A stretch of 61,958 bases of DNA from Neisseria sp. Its GTDB lineage: Bacteria > Pseudomonadota > Gammaproteobacteria > Burkholderiales > Neisseriaceae. Position numbers and translations under genes: made by a program. The DNA lies in contig NZ_JAUNHL010000007.1 of the NCBI RefSeq assembly GCF_030523955.1, positions 1-61,958 of the forward strand, given 5' to 3'. Shown piece after piece: positions 53,823 through 61,872 of this stretch (positions are counted from its first letter, which is position 1; every line of letters begins with the position of its first letter). A model generated the notes under the pieces. It searched no databases. It was not told the origin of the DNA and saw only the letters and a program-made list of their open reading frames with translations.

Positions 53823-55682
53823 ATGACTTCAACACATAAGTTTAAATATAGCTTGCTCGCTACCGCCGTTGCTATGCTGGCCGCCTGTTCTTCACCTGAG
53901 CAAGTGGTCGAACCGATTAATGGCAAAGAGCAGTCTTCCGGCCATCAGCTGAAAACCCGTACCAGCGAATCACCCAGCCAAACCGCGGCGGATTATGCGG
54001 TTTTCCAAAGCACGCTCACTGCGGCCAAGCAGGGCGACGATTATCTGCCGGCACAGTTTCTCAGCCGCCAATCCGACAGCGCCATGGGAGAGGCCGTGCG
54101 CAACGAATGGCTGAAAAGCTTGGGCAACCGCAACCGTTGGGATTTATTTCAACAGCAATACGCCAAACTCGATGCGGCCGGCCGGTCACAGGAGGTGCGT
54201 TGTTATGGCGAGTATCAAATGCTGAGCCAGCAGGGTAAAAAGAGCGAGCTTGCCGCCGAAGTGGTGCGCGAATTGGGCCGGCAGGCGCCCGGTTGCAACC
54301 GTTTGCTGGAAGAAGCGGCGCGCCGCGGCGATTTAAAACAGGCGGATGCTTGGCGCCGTGTCCGTGGGCTGATCAGCAATAACCAGTTAACCGATGCCCG
54401 CAATCTGGCTGCCGCATTAGGCAGCCCGCTCGACGGCAGTGCCGGCGGGCAGGGTGCGCAGGAAGCCTTGTTGATGAATATTATCGGCTCGTCTGCGCAA
54501 AAGAGCCCGGCCGCTGCCGTTACGCTGGAAAACCTATCCGGCTCGCTCAGTCGCGAACAAACCGGTTTTGCCTGGGGCGTATTGGGCTATGCACAGGCCA
54601 AGAGCCAGAACTTCGGCGCTGCCTTATCGTATTACAACCGTGCCGACCGCAAACAGCTCTCTGCCGACCAGTTTGACTGGTATGCGCGTTCCGCATTGCG
54701 TTTGCAGCGTTGGAACGAGCTTGCCGATATTATCCGCAGCATGAACGATAAACAGCAGAAAGATCCGACTTGGCTCTATTGGCTGGGGCGCAGCATGGCG
54801 GCGCAGGGAAATCAAAGCGAAGCCAAACGCTTATACGAACAGGCGGCAGACAGCGGACGTAACTTTTATGCGTTGTTGGCCGGCGAAGAGTTGGGCCGCA
54901 GCGTCAATACCCGCAATAATGTTTCCGAAGCAGGCAGCAGTGCGATCAACCGGATGGCAAAAGACGGCGCCATCGAACGCGCGCTCAACTTGTTCCGCGC
55001 CAGCCAAAATGCCGACGATTGGAACATGCGCCGGCAGGCGCAGGCGGAATGGCGTTATGCTATCCGCGGATTTGGTGAAGACGACTTACTCACCGCCGCA
55101 CAGTTGGCATTCAATAACCAGTTTTACGAAATGGCGATTAATACCGCCGACAGCACCAATCAGAAGTTGAACTACCAATTGCGCTATATTTCGCCGTTTA
55201 AAGACCTCACCACTGCGTATGCAAAGCAGGTAGGTATCGATCCGGCTTGGGTGTATGGCCTGATCCGGCAGGAAAGCCGCTTTATGATGGGCGCGCGCTC
55301 CAGCGTCGGCGCCCACGGCCTGATGCAGGTGATGCCGGCTACTGCGCAGCATATCGCCGGTAAAATCGGTATGAGCCAAAGCGAGCTGTATACCACCGAA
55401 GGCAACATCCGCATGGGAACTTGGTATATGGCCGATACCAAAGCCCGTTTGGGCAACAGCGAAGTATTGGCTTCCGCCGGCTACAATGCAGGCCCCAGCC
55501 GCGCCCGTCAATGGCAGGGCAGCGCACCGATGGAAGCGGCCATTTATGCCGAAACCATTCCGTTCAACGAAACGCGTGATTATGTGAAAAAAGTGATGGC
55601 CAACGCCACCTATTACGCCAGTTTGTTTAACGAACCGAATGTGTCGCTGAAAAAACGCATCGGTACGGTACCGGGTCGTTAA
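53823..55682 (+). CDS. slt: soluble lytic murein transglycosylase (LtgA/Slt70-like lipoprotein)
   Basis: 619 residues. Lipobox MLAAC (Cys about 22). A long alpha-superhelical U-domain (about 50-440) is followed by the catalytic goose-lysozyme-like domain (about 455-600) with catalytic Glu in IRQESRF, then GAHGLMQVMPATA, NIRMGTWYM and SAGYNAGPSRARQW. It cleaves glycan strands to 1,6-anhydro ends at the outer-membrane side of the periplasm. The related neisserial LtgA makes cytotoxic peptidoglycan fragments. Confidence 0.93.
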   Translation: MTSTHKFKYSLLATAVAMLAACSSPEQVVEPINGKEQSSGHQLKTRTSESPSQTAADYAVFQSTLTAAKQGDDYLPAQFLSRQSDSAMGEAVRNEWLKSLGNRNRWDLFQQQYAKLDAAGRSQEVRCYGEYQMLSQQGKKSELAAEVVRELGRQAPGCNRLLEEAARRGDLKQADAWRRVRGLISNNQLTDARNLAAALGSPLDGSAGGQGAQEALLMNIIGSSAQKSPAAAVTLENLSGSLSREQTGFAWGVLGYAQAKSQNFGAALSYYNRADRKQLSADQFDWYARSALRLQRWNELADIIRSMNDKQQKDPTWLYWLGRSMAAQGNQSEAKRLYEQAADSGRNFYALLAGEELGRSVNTRNNVSEAGSSAINRMAKDGAIERALNLFRASQNADDWNMRRQAQAEWRYAIRGFGEDDLLTAAQLAFNNQFYEMAINTADSTNQKLNYQLRYISPFKDLTTAYAKQVGIDPAWVYGLIRQESRFMMGARSSVGAHGLMQVMPATAQHIAGKIGMSQSELYTTEGNIRMGTWYMADTKARLGNSEVLASAGYNAGPSRARQWQGSAPMEAAIYAETIPFNETRDYVKKVMANATYYASLFNEPNVSLKKRIGTVPGR

Positions 55683-55705
55683 TCTTTGTTTTATGGTTAT
55701 GGATG

Positions 55706-55757
55706 GATACGCAAAATGCCTGTCTGAAAACTTTTTCAGACAGGCATTTTGCGTATC
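55706..55757. terminator. 25-bp perfect DUS hairpin, bidirectional
   Basis: The wadDUS pair (55717-55728, 55735-55746) is extended on both sides so that 55706-55730 and 55733-55757 are fully complementary. It lies between the convergent slt and small secreted protein genes. Confidence 0.92.
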
Positions 55758-55761
55758 AAAT

Positions 55762-56133
55762 TTATGCTGTTTCCAATGGCGCTAAATCCGCTTTATAAGC
55801 GATGATGCCGTAATCTTTTTGGATGAGTGAGATCCCCAATTCTTGTTGGTCGCGCTGGAAAGTCAGCTCAACCGAATGCGGGCGGACGTCGGAAGTGGTC
55901 ACATTGAAGCCTTGGCTTTCGGCATGTTGGTGGATTTGTTGCAATAATTTGCCAAAATTGTGATGACGCAGCCGGAATTCGGCGGCAAAACCATCATCGG
56001 CTTGCCGGTGGGCTTGAATTACGTCGGCGCCGCGCGGGTGGAAAATCGCACCGGGCAGGGCGGCCATGGCGCTGGTGGAAAGCAAGGCCAGAATGCCGGT
56101 AAGGGCAATGGCGCGTGTTTTTTTCTTCATCAT
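55762..56133 (-). CDS. small exported protein of unknown function
   Basis: 123 residues with a clear signal peptide (MMKKKTRAIALTGILALLS, cleavage near AMAALP). The mature part is about 98 residues, His/Gln-rich in the middle (HRQADDGFAAEFRLRHHNF), without cysteines or a recognisable domain. I do not recognise the family. Its start codon is 12 bp from a full Correia-like element, so its promoter probably lies in or beyond that element. It is convergent with slt. Confidence 0.7.
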   Translation of the reverse strand: MMKKKTRAIALTGILALLSTSAMAALPGAIFHPRGADVIQAHRQADDGFAAEFRLRHHNFGKLLQQIHQHAESQGFNVTTSDVRPHSVELTFQRDQQELGISLIQKDYGIIAYKADLAPLETA

Positions 56134-56145
56134 ACAACCTTTACT

Positions 56146-56251
56146 TATAGTGGCTTAAATTCAGAATAGGACAAGGCGCCGAGCCGAAGACAGTACAGCT
56201 AGTACGGCAAGGTGAGGCAACGCGGTACTATTCTGAATTTAAGCCACTATA
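56146..56251. mobile_element. full-length Correia-like element
   Basis: 106 bp including TA at both ends. Inverted ends TATAGTGGCTTAAATTCAGA (20 bp) and beyond, perfect at the tips. The core has ACAGTACA..TAGTACGGCAAGG..GGCAACGC as in Correia repeats of N. meningitidis. It sits directly upstream of the small exported protein gene. Confidence 0.93.
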
Positions 56252-56546
56252 CTTGGATAAACCGGTCTGGGCAGCGGCTGTCGACCGCTTTACAGGTGTT
56301 TTGTGTTCGCAATGTCCGAACAGATGCAAGGCCATGGTAACGAAAGCGGGTGGAACGGAACAAGCAGAACTACTTCTTTTTACACGATGGGAGCATTTCA
56401 CGTTTTTTGATTACTTTTTCTTGCAATTGTGCAAGAACACATTTCTGTTCCCATGAAAAGAAGAATCGGGGTGATGAAAAAGTGAACATGACGGCCGATA
56501 AAATACCCGGCTTGAGCCGGGCATCAACAAACCCTAGCACAATCAA
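56252..56546. other. intergenic, nothing recognised
   Basis: About 295 bp between the Correia-like element and the CinA-like gene. A 67-codon open frame (56253-56456) starts next to the element but lacks a ribosome site and resembles nothing known to me. No hairpin or DUS is visible. Confidence 0.5.
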
Positions 56547-57353
56547 TCAGGCATAAGCGCCGGCTTGCTCCTGTAAGCGGCCGCCTAAGGTATTCAGGCG
56601 CTCCAGTGCCATTTGCCAAGCTGTATCCAGTTGGCCGCAAGCCTCGCCTTCGGCTTTGATGCCGAATTCGATAAACGAAGGAATTACTTCGCCATGTTCG
56701 TCTACCCGGCGCTCGCTGGGCAGGCTGTAGGTAAAAACACCGGGAAATTGTTGTTCGATTGCTTCCATTAAGGGCGCGATTTTCGCTTCCGCCAGATCAT
56801 AAATGCGCACCGAGCGCTGGCCGCTTTGCCGCTGGTGGAAGTGGTTGGCGTAATATTTGTTCAACACCCAACGTGCCATCGGTTGCGCCATTACCGGAAA
56901 GCCGGGCAGGAAATAATGCTCGCGGATAGAGAAACCGGCGATGGTGTTGTATTCGTTTTCTATAATATCGGCACCTTGCGGAAAATCCGCCATTTTCAGC
57001 CGTTGCCGGTGCTCCGGTGAGTCTAGCGACTGCTCGCGGCTGAGGGTAACCGCTTCAATATATTTGGCGGCTTGCGGATGGTTGACTATCGGTAAATCCA
57101 GAGCCAGCGCAGCCGCCTGACGGGTGTGGTCGTCGGGAGTGGCGCCGATGCCGCCGGTAACGAAGGTCGGCAGGCCGTCTTCGAAACTGCGGCGCAACTG
57201 TTTGCTTAAAAGCGTGCGATCGTCCGGCAGATATTGTACGCTGCCCAGTTGGAAACCGTGCTCCTCCAGCAAGGATTTGAAAAAGGCGAAATGCTGGTCT
57301 ATCCGCGAGCCGTGCAGGATTTCATCGCCGATGATGATCAGGTTAAATTGCAT
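56547..57353 (-). CDS. CinA-N / molybdopterin-binding domain protein
   Basis: 268 residues. The start FNLIIIGDEILHGSRIDQH and TFVTGGIGATPDDHTRQAAALAL (read in parts) are the MoCF/CinA N-terminal nucleotide-binding signature. Family members hydrolyse ADP-ribose/NAD derivatives. The C-terminal nicotinamide-nucleotide deamidase domain of full-length CinA is absent, as in many stand-alone versions. Cytosolic. It ends with no DUS terminator of its own. Confidence 0.85.
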   Translation of the reverse strand: MQFNLIIIGDEILHGSRIDQHFAFFKSLLEEHGFQLGSVQYLPDDRTLLSKQLRRSFEDGLPTFVTGGIGATPDDHTRQAAALALDLPIVNHPQAAKYIEAVTLSREQSLDSPEHRQRLKMADFPQGADIIENEYNTIAGFSIREHYFLPGFPVMAQPMARWVLNKYYANHFHQRQSGQRSVRIYDLAEAKIAPLMEAIEQQFPGVFTYSLPSERRVDEHGEVIPSFIEFGIKAEGEACGQLDTAWQMALERLNTLGGRLQEQAGAYA

Positions 57354-57375
57354 GATGCTTGCCTTTGATGTGTGA

Positions 57376-57415
57376 TGCCTGTCTGAAAAAGTAAAAGCTG
57401 TTTTTCAGACAGGCA
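57376..57415. terminator. wadDUS inverted pair after lrp
   Basis: DUS 57376-57387 and inverse 57404-57415, loop 16 bases. It separates the Lrp gene from the CinA-like gene on the same strand. Confidence 0.85.
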
Positions 57416-57441
57416 TTGATGTATGAAAACCGTTGCGCTGC

Positions 57442-57924
57442 TTAATCGTTTTGCAGGTGTGCCAGCGGCAGGGCGGTGGTGTTTTTGATTTCTTTCAATA
57501 CAAAGCTCGATTGCGCATCTTGTACGCCGGGGTGCGAGAGCAGGGTGTCGAGCACGAAATGAGAGAAAGCGTTCATATCAGTAAAGAAGGTGTGCAGGAG
57601 ATAATCGGTTTCGCCGGTGAGGGCGAAGCAGCTCAAAACTTCCGGCCAATTTTGTACCGCTTGGGAAAAATCGTTACGCGCTTCGCTGGCTTTATTAATA
57701 GAAACGCGAATAAAGGCTTGCAACCCCAGTTGCACCGCTTCCGGTGAGAGCAAGGCGGCATATTGGCGGATGATGCCCGCGTCTTCCAGTTGTTTGAGGC
57801 GGCGCAGACAGGGAGAAGGGGACAGGGCGACACGTTCGGAAAGCTCTACATTGGTTAGCCGGCCGTTGCTTTGCAGCACTTGCAATATTTTCAGATCGGT
57901 TTTATCGAGAGTCACGTGTACCAT
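57442..57924 (-). CDS. Lrp/AsnC-family regulator
   Basis: 160 residues. HTH (about 5-60: LDKTDLKILQVLQSNGRLTN, then LSPSPCLRRLKQLEDAGII in parts) and a RAM ligand-binding domain (about 75-150: VRVSINK-like strand, SCFALTGETDYLLHTFF). It is a feast/famine regulator binding an amino acid. The ATG at 57924 opens the conserved start, so the longer frame is rejected. It is divergent from the glycine-cleavage gene gcvT, although the riboswitch and its promoter lie between. Confidence 0.9.
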   Translation of the reverse strand: MVHVTLDKTDLKILQVLQSNGRLTNVELSERVALSPSPCLRRLKQLEDAGIIRQYAALLSPEAVQLGLQAFIRVSINKASEARNDFSQAVQNWPEVLSCFALTGETDYLLHTFFTDMNAFSHFVLDTLLSHPGVQDAQSSFVLKEIKNTTALPLAHLQND

Positions 57925-58175
57925 AGTCCATATCCTTTGTTTATATTGGGTATTGATTTTTAAGACTTTTCCGCAACGCGGAATCCGGTATGCCGATGCT
58001 GAGGTATTGGGCATACCATTAGGATATCTCGACTATATGATAAAATTAATTAACGCACAATAGTTTAAAAAACAATATATTTTAAAATTATATGTTCTTA
58101 ATCGGCAGTAGCCTTTAATGTATGTTGTCAGAATGCTGGGAAAGGGTGTTTGGCTAAGATTTTATCGCGGCGGGC

Positions 58176-58204
58176 TTGTCGGCGCTCGGCTTTCACGCGA
58201 TAAT
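58176..58204 (+). promoter_or_regulatory. promoter of the gcvT riboswitch transcript
   Basis: TTGTCG (58176-58181), 17 bases, GATAAT (58199-58204). The expected start near 58211 coincides with the first bases of aptamer 1. The 250 bp upstream, to the Lrp gene, is AT-rich with no other feature seen. Confidence 0.7.
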
Positions 58205-58210
58205 TCACCC

Positions 58211-58445
58211 GTTCAGGAGAGTGCCGACTACGGCCGCCGAAGGCGCAGATGCCCTTAAATCGCTCAGGCAAAAGGACTGGATAATCAGGAAAACCGGAAA
58301 GCTTTAAATCAGCCGTCGTTATGCTGCGGCGTTTTTTATGCCGTATCGTTTTCCGCCAACATCTGGAGAGCGGTGCCACAGCGCCCACCGAAGGGGAGAA
58401 GACGATAATACCGTCGAAAATCTCAGGTTCAAGGACAGATAGGGA
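58211..58445 (+). ncRNA. tandem glycine riboswitch
   Basis: Two glycine aptamers. The first has GGAGAG (58216-58221), CCGAAGGCGCA (58237-58247) and CTCAGGCAAAAGGAC (58263-58277). The second has GGAGAG (58365-58370), CCGAAGG (58388-58394) and CTCAGGTTCAAGGAC (58422-58436). All are signature parts of the gcvT motif. It sits 50 bp upstream of gcvT and should turn on glycine cleavage when glycine is abundant. The linker between aptamers is about 80 nt, longer than usual, and contains a weak GCCG/CGGC hairpin with a T6 run. Confidence 0.92.
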
Positions 58446-58495
58446 ATGCGTTCAAGCCGCAGGCAGCGCATCCTGATATCTATGGAGAACCGAGA

Positions 58496-59596
58496 ATGAC
58501 CGCCCCGAAAACTACCCCTTTTAATCAAGCCCATAAAGACGCCAACGGCAAATTAATCGATTTTGCCGGTTGGGAATTGCCGATTCATTACGGCTCGCAA
58601 ATCCAAGAGCACGAAGCCGTGCGTACCGACGCCGGCATGTTCGACGTATCTCATATGCTGGTAACCGATGTGACCGGCGATCAAGCCAAAGCCTTTTTCC
58701 GCAAACTGATTGCCAATGATGTGAGCAAGCTCGGTTTTGTCGGCAAAGCGCTGTATTCCGCCATGCTCAACGACAACGGCGGCGTCATCGACGACTTAAT
58801 CGTTTACCGCACCAACGAAGCCGAAACGCAATACCGCATCGTATCCAACGGCGCCACCCGCGAGAAAGATTCCGCCCAGTTCGCCAAAATCGGCGCCGAG
58901 TTCGGCATCAAACTGAACCCCCGCTACGACTTGGCCATGCTGGCCGTGCAAGGCCCCAAAGCCGTTGAAAAACTGTTGAAAGTGAAGCCCGAATGGGCCC
59001 AAACCGTGAACGGCCTTGCCGTATTCCAAGGCGCCGATTTGGGCAACGACTGGTTCGTCGCCCGCACCGGCTACACCGGCGAAGAAGGCGTGGAAGTGAT
59101 TCTGCCGGGCAGCGAAGCCAACGCCTTTTTCGCCGCCCTGCGCGAAGCCGGCGTGCAGCCCTGCGGCCTCGGTGCGCGCGACACCCTGCGCATGGAAGCG
59201 GGCATGAACCTCTACGGCAACGATATGGACGACGACACCAGCCCGCTCGAAGCCGGCATGGGCTGGACGGTGGATTTGAAAGACGAAAACCGCGATTTCG
59301 TCGGCAAAGCCGCACTGGTTGCCCTGAAAGAAAAAGGCGTTGCCTATAAACAGGTCGGCCTCTTGCTCGCCAAAGGCGGCGTGCTGCGCGACCATATGGA
59401 AGTGATTACCGACGACGGCAAAGGCATCACCACCAGCGGCGTGTTCTCGCCCAGCCTCAAGCAGTCCATCGCCATCGCCCGCGTGCCGAAAGACTTTAAC
59501 GGCGAAGCGGCCAAAGTGCTGATGCGCGGCAAAGAAGTGGACGTGCGCGTGTTGAAGCTGCCGTTCGTACGCAACGGCAAGCAGCAGTTTGAATAA
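58496..59596 (+). CDS. gcvT: glycine cleavage system T protein
   Basis: 366 residues. N-terminal folate-binding domain ([26 protein letters not shown]) and C-terminal barrel ([36 protein letters not shown]). It transfers the methylene from the H-protein aminomethyl-lipoyl arm to tetrahydrofolate. It is controlled by the upstream glycine riboswitch. ATGGAGAACCGAGA provides the ribosome site. Confidence 0.97.
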   Translation: MTAPKTTPFNQAHKDANGKLIDFAGWELPIHYGSQIQEHEAVRTDAGMFDVSHMLVTDVTGDQAKAFFRKLIANDVSKLGFVGKALYSAMLNDNGGVIDDLIVYRTNEAETQYRIVSNGATREKDSAQFAKIGAEFGIKLNPRYDLAMLAVQGPKAVEKLLKVKPEWAQTVNGLAVFQGADLGNDWFVARTGYTGEEGVEVILPGSEANAFFAALREAGVQPCGLGARDTLRMEAGMNLYGNDMDDDTSPLEAGMGWTVDLKDENRDFVGKAALVALKEKGVAYKQVGLLLAKGGVLRDHMEVITDDGKGITTSGVFSPSLKQSIAIARVPKDFNGEAAKVLMRGKEVDVRVLKLPFVRNGKQQFE

Positions 59597-59605
59597 GCGC
59601 ACAAA

Positions 59606-59652
59606 TATGTTTTCAGACAGGCTATTCGGTTAAATGCCTGTCTGAAAACATA
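59606..59652. terminator. wadDUS hairpin after gcvT
   Basis: TATGTTTTCAGACAGGC (59606-59622) is fully complementary to 59636-59652. Here the DUS point outward rather than inward. Confidence 0.75.
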
Positions 59653-59989
59653 CGCTTTAAACAACGCTATCAATTCCTACAAATGGCCTTTAAATTAAAG
59701 ATGTTGTTGAAACAGTAAACATTCTCTTCCTTAGGCATGAGCAAACCGCGTTCTAATATGTTTCAGACAGCCTGAAGCGGATGCGCAAACAGTAGAAAAA
59801 TTGATGGTTTTTACAGCTGGTAAACGCCGTATATTATGACCCACACTGTATCGTTTATGCCCGTTTGTGCGGGTTGCGGCACCAAAGATGCCTGTTACTG
59901 TCCGAGCGGCAGGTATAATGTAACCCCGAAGCGGTACGAAAAATAACGGCTGCTTTTTTAACTTTTTCAAACCAATGGAGAATCAAACC
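59653..59989. other. gcvT-gcvH intergenic region
   Basis: About 340 bp without a gene. It has a variant DUS (inverse AGGCTGTCTGAA near 59760) and a TATAAT at 59914-59919 that may be the -10 of gcvH without a good -35. No second glycine aptamer is visible. Confidence 0.5.
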
Positions 59990-60373
59990 ATGAGCAATAT
60001 CCCCGCCGAACTGAAATACGTGTCTAGCCACGAGTGGCTGCGTTTGGAAGATGATGGCACCGTAACCGTGGGCATCACCGAACATGCGCAAGAGTTGCTG
60101 GGCGACATCGTGTTTGTAGAGTTGCCAGAAGTAGGTGCCAACTTGGCTGCCGATGAGCAAGCGGGTGTGGTGGAGTCTGTGAAAGCTGCTTCCGATGTGT
60201 ATGCTCCGATTGCAGGAGAAATCGTAGCGGTTAACGAAGATTTGAGCGGTGCGCCCGAAACCGCCAACAGCGATCCTTACTGCGCAGGCTGGTTCTTTAA
60301 AATCAAACCCGCCGATGCGGCCGATTTGGATGGTTTGCTGAGCGCTGAGCAATACGCTGCCGAAATCGGTTAA
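59990..60373 (+). CDS. gcvH: glycine cleavage system H protein
   Basis: 127 residues. The lipoyl-carrier fold includes [32 protein letters not shown] and the lipoylation Lys in [13 protein letters not shown] (about residue 64). It shuttles the aminomethyl group between P, T and L proteins. The ATG at 59990 with TGGAGAATCAAACC is preferred over one 15 bases earlier. gcvP is not in the window. Confidence 0.97.
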   Translation: MSNIPAELKYVSSHEWLRLEDDGTVTVGITEHAQELLGDIVFVELPEVGANLAADEQAGVVESVKAASDVYAPIAGEIVAVNEDLSGAPETANSDPYCAGWFFKIKPADAADLDGLLSAEQYAAEIG

Positions 60374-60635
60374 TTTACCGGCAGGAAAAGGCTGTCTGAA
60401 AGATTTTACTTTTTCGACAGCTTGGAAGTTTTGCAAAACCTCAATTCAAAACACTTGGGCGGTACAGCGGGTAAGCCCGAACTGACTGGCAATGCGCTTT
60501 TCAAGTCGGAAAGCATACTTTGCAAAGTATCAGCGCTTTTGGCCAAGCCCGGTTTCCCTTGGTACTTAACTTGAAGCGGAGAATCGGATATACCGCTGAT
60601 TTTCAGACAGGCCTGTGTTAAATCATTTTAAAACA

Positions 60636-60663
60636 TTGCCATTTTGTTTTGTTTTGATACAAT
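60636..60663 (+). promoter_or_regulatory. putative greA promoter
   Basis: TTGCCA (60636-60641), 16 bases, TACAAT (60658-60663); start expected near 60670. The preceding gcvH-greA gap (60374 on) holds only DUS variants near 60389 and 60602. Confidence 0.55.
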
Positions 60664-60686
60664 ATCGCTCTGAATAATATGTAGCA

Positions 60687-60754
60687 ATACAAGCCGCCAA
60701 ACAGCAGGGCGGCTTGTATTTTTATTGAATCGAGCAGAGCGGGGTAGCCCGCTC
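60687..60754 (+). terminator. terminator hairpin in the greA leader
   Basis: A 12-bp perfect stem ATACAAGCCGCC / GGCGGCTTGTAT (60687-60698, 60708-60719) is followed by a T run, with a second hairpin GAGCGGG/CCCGCTC at 60737-60754. Both lie between the likely promoter and the greA start, so they would give a short leader RNA of about 55 nt plus read-through mRNA. Confidence 0.75.
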
Positions 60755-60779
60755 ATCCTGTAACGGAGACAAAAGAATC

Positions 60780-61256
60780 ATGCAAAAAATCCCGCTGACA
60801 GTGCGCGGAGCCGAGATGTTGAAGGATGAGTTGCAACATCTGAAAAGCGTGGCCCGCCCGGCCATTATCGAAGCAATTGCCGAAGCACGTTCACACGGCG
60901 ATTTGTCGGAAAATGCGGAGTACGAAGCGGCCAAAGAAAAACAAGGTTTTATTGAGGGCCGTATTTCCGAGTTGGAGCACAAACTGTCGATTGCCCACAT
61001 TATCAACCCACGCGAAATCCATGCCGAAGGCAAGATTGTATTCGGCGCGACTGTGGTGCTGGAAGATTTGGATAGCGGTGAGAAAGTGCGTTACCAAATT
61101 GTCGGCGAAGACGAAGCGGATTTGAAATTCCACAAGATTTCTATTGGTTCGCCGATTGCCCGCGCCCTAATCGGCAAAGAAGAGGGTGATGTGGCGGAAG
61201 TTCAGGCGCCGGGCGGCGTGCGTGAATACGAAGTGGTGGATGTGGAGTATCTGTAA
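60780..61256 (+). CDS. greA: transcription elongation factor GreA
   Basis: 158 residues, standard length. N-terminal coiled coil (about 1-75) with the acidic tip [13 protein letters not shown] and a C-terminal FKBP-like domain ([32 protein letters not shown]). It rescues backtracked RNA polymerase by stimulating transcript cleavage. GGAGACAAAAGAATC precedes the ATG. Its leader contains a terminator-like hairpin. Confidence 0.97.
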   Translation: MQKIPLTVRGAEMLKDELQHLKSVARPAIIEAIAEARSHGDLSENAEYEAAKEKQGFIEGRISELEHKLSIAHIINPREIHAEGKIVFGATVVLEDLDSGEKVRYQIVGEDEADLKFHKISIGSPIARALIGKEEGDVAEVQAPGGVREYEVVDVEYL

Positions 61257-61305
61257 CATACCATTTAAATTAAAGCAACAGTGCCTGAGGTCTTTGCAAA
61301 AAGCC

Positions 61306-61348
61306 AAAAACTCCTCTGAATTCCCCTAAAGAATTCAGAGGAGTTTTT
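61306..61348. terminator. IS-internal hairpin before the transposase start
   Basis: Perfect 18-bp stem AAAAACTCCTCTGAATTC (61306-61323) and its complement (61331-61348), ending in T's 2 bp before the transposase ATG. It probably blocks impinging transcription from greA into the transposase gene. Confidence 0.8.
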
Positions 61349-61601
61349 TTATGAGCAGCTTCTTCCACCAACAAGCCCAAATCATGATGAGCAAACATAT
61401 CGACAGCTATCCGTTGCTCAAAATTAACCGGCTACTCGATTGGCAGCCCATCGAACAACTGCTCAACCGACAAAAGACCCGTTACATCTGCGACCACCGC
61501 GGTCCCCCCCGCCTATCCGCTACTGCCCATGCTCAAAGCCGTATTGTTCGGCCAATGGCACAGCCTTTCCGATCCGGAATTGGAACGCTGTCTGGCTACC
61601 C

Positions 61602-61872
61602 GAGACTTTTGCAAAAAACTTTTTAATCCTGAATTGATTGATATAGCAGATTAACTTAATTTTCGATACAAGGCAGCAAGGAGCAGACAGTACAAGTAGT
61701 ACGGCAAGGCGCAGCAACGCCGTAGCGAAAGTTAAGTTAATCTGCTATATCTCGTCATACTCGGGCTTGACCCGAGTATCTGCTTTTTCTTTCAAAACAA
61801 AAAGATGCTCGGGTCAAGCCCGAGCATGACGCAAATGTTTTCAGATATCGAAAAGAATGTTGCAAAGGTCTC
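61602..61872. mobile_element. 165-bp MITE, copy 4, carrying a nested element
   Basis: Ends GAGACTTTTGCAAAAAAC and (inverse) GAGACCTTTGCAACATTC, flanked by the duplication TACCC (61597-61601, 61873-61877). Total length is 271 bp. Removing the 104-bp nested element and one duplicated TA leaves exactly 165 bp, the length of the other copies. Inserted in inverse orientation relative to copies 1 and 3. Confidence 0.93.
61642..61749. mobile_element. Correia-like element nested in the MITE
   Basis: Inverted ends TATAGCAGATTAACTTAA and inverse, core ACAGTACAAGTAGTACGGCAAGGCG..GCAACGCCG (read in parts). The element proper is 61644-61747 (104 bp) between duplicated TA dinucleotides. The same site is uninterrupted (GATATCTCG) in the other MITE copies. 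Tip sequence differs from the copy at 56146. Confidence 0.93.

Noticed and set aside
56253-56456. 67-codon open frame beside the Correia-like element
   Set aside because: No ribosome site, no similarity recognised, and it begins at the element boundary by chance.
58311-58337. Strong intrinsic terminator between the glycine aptamers
   Set aside because: Only a four to five base-pair stem can form before the T run, so I report it as weak and not as a separate terminator.
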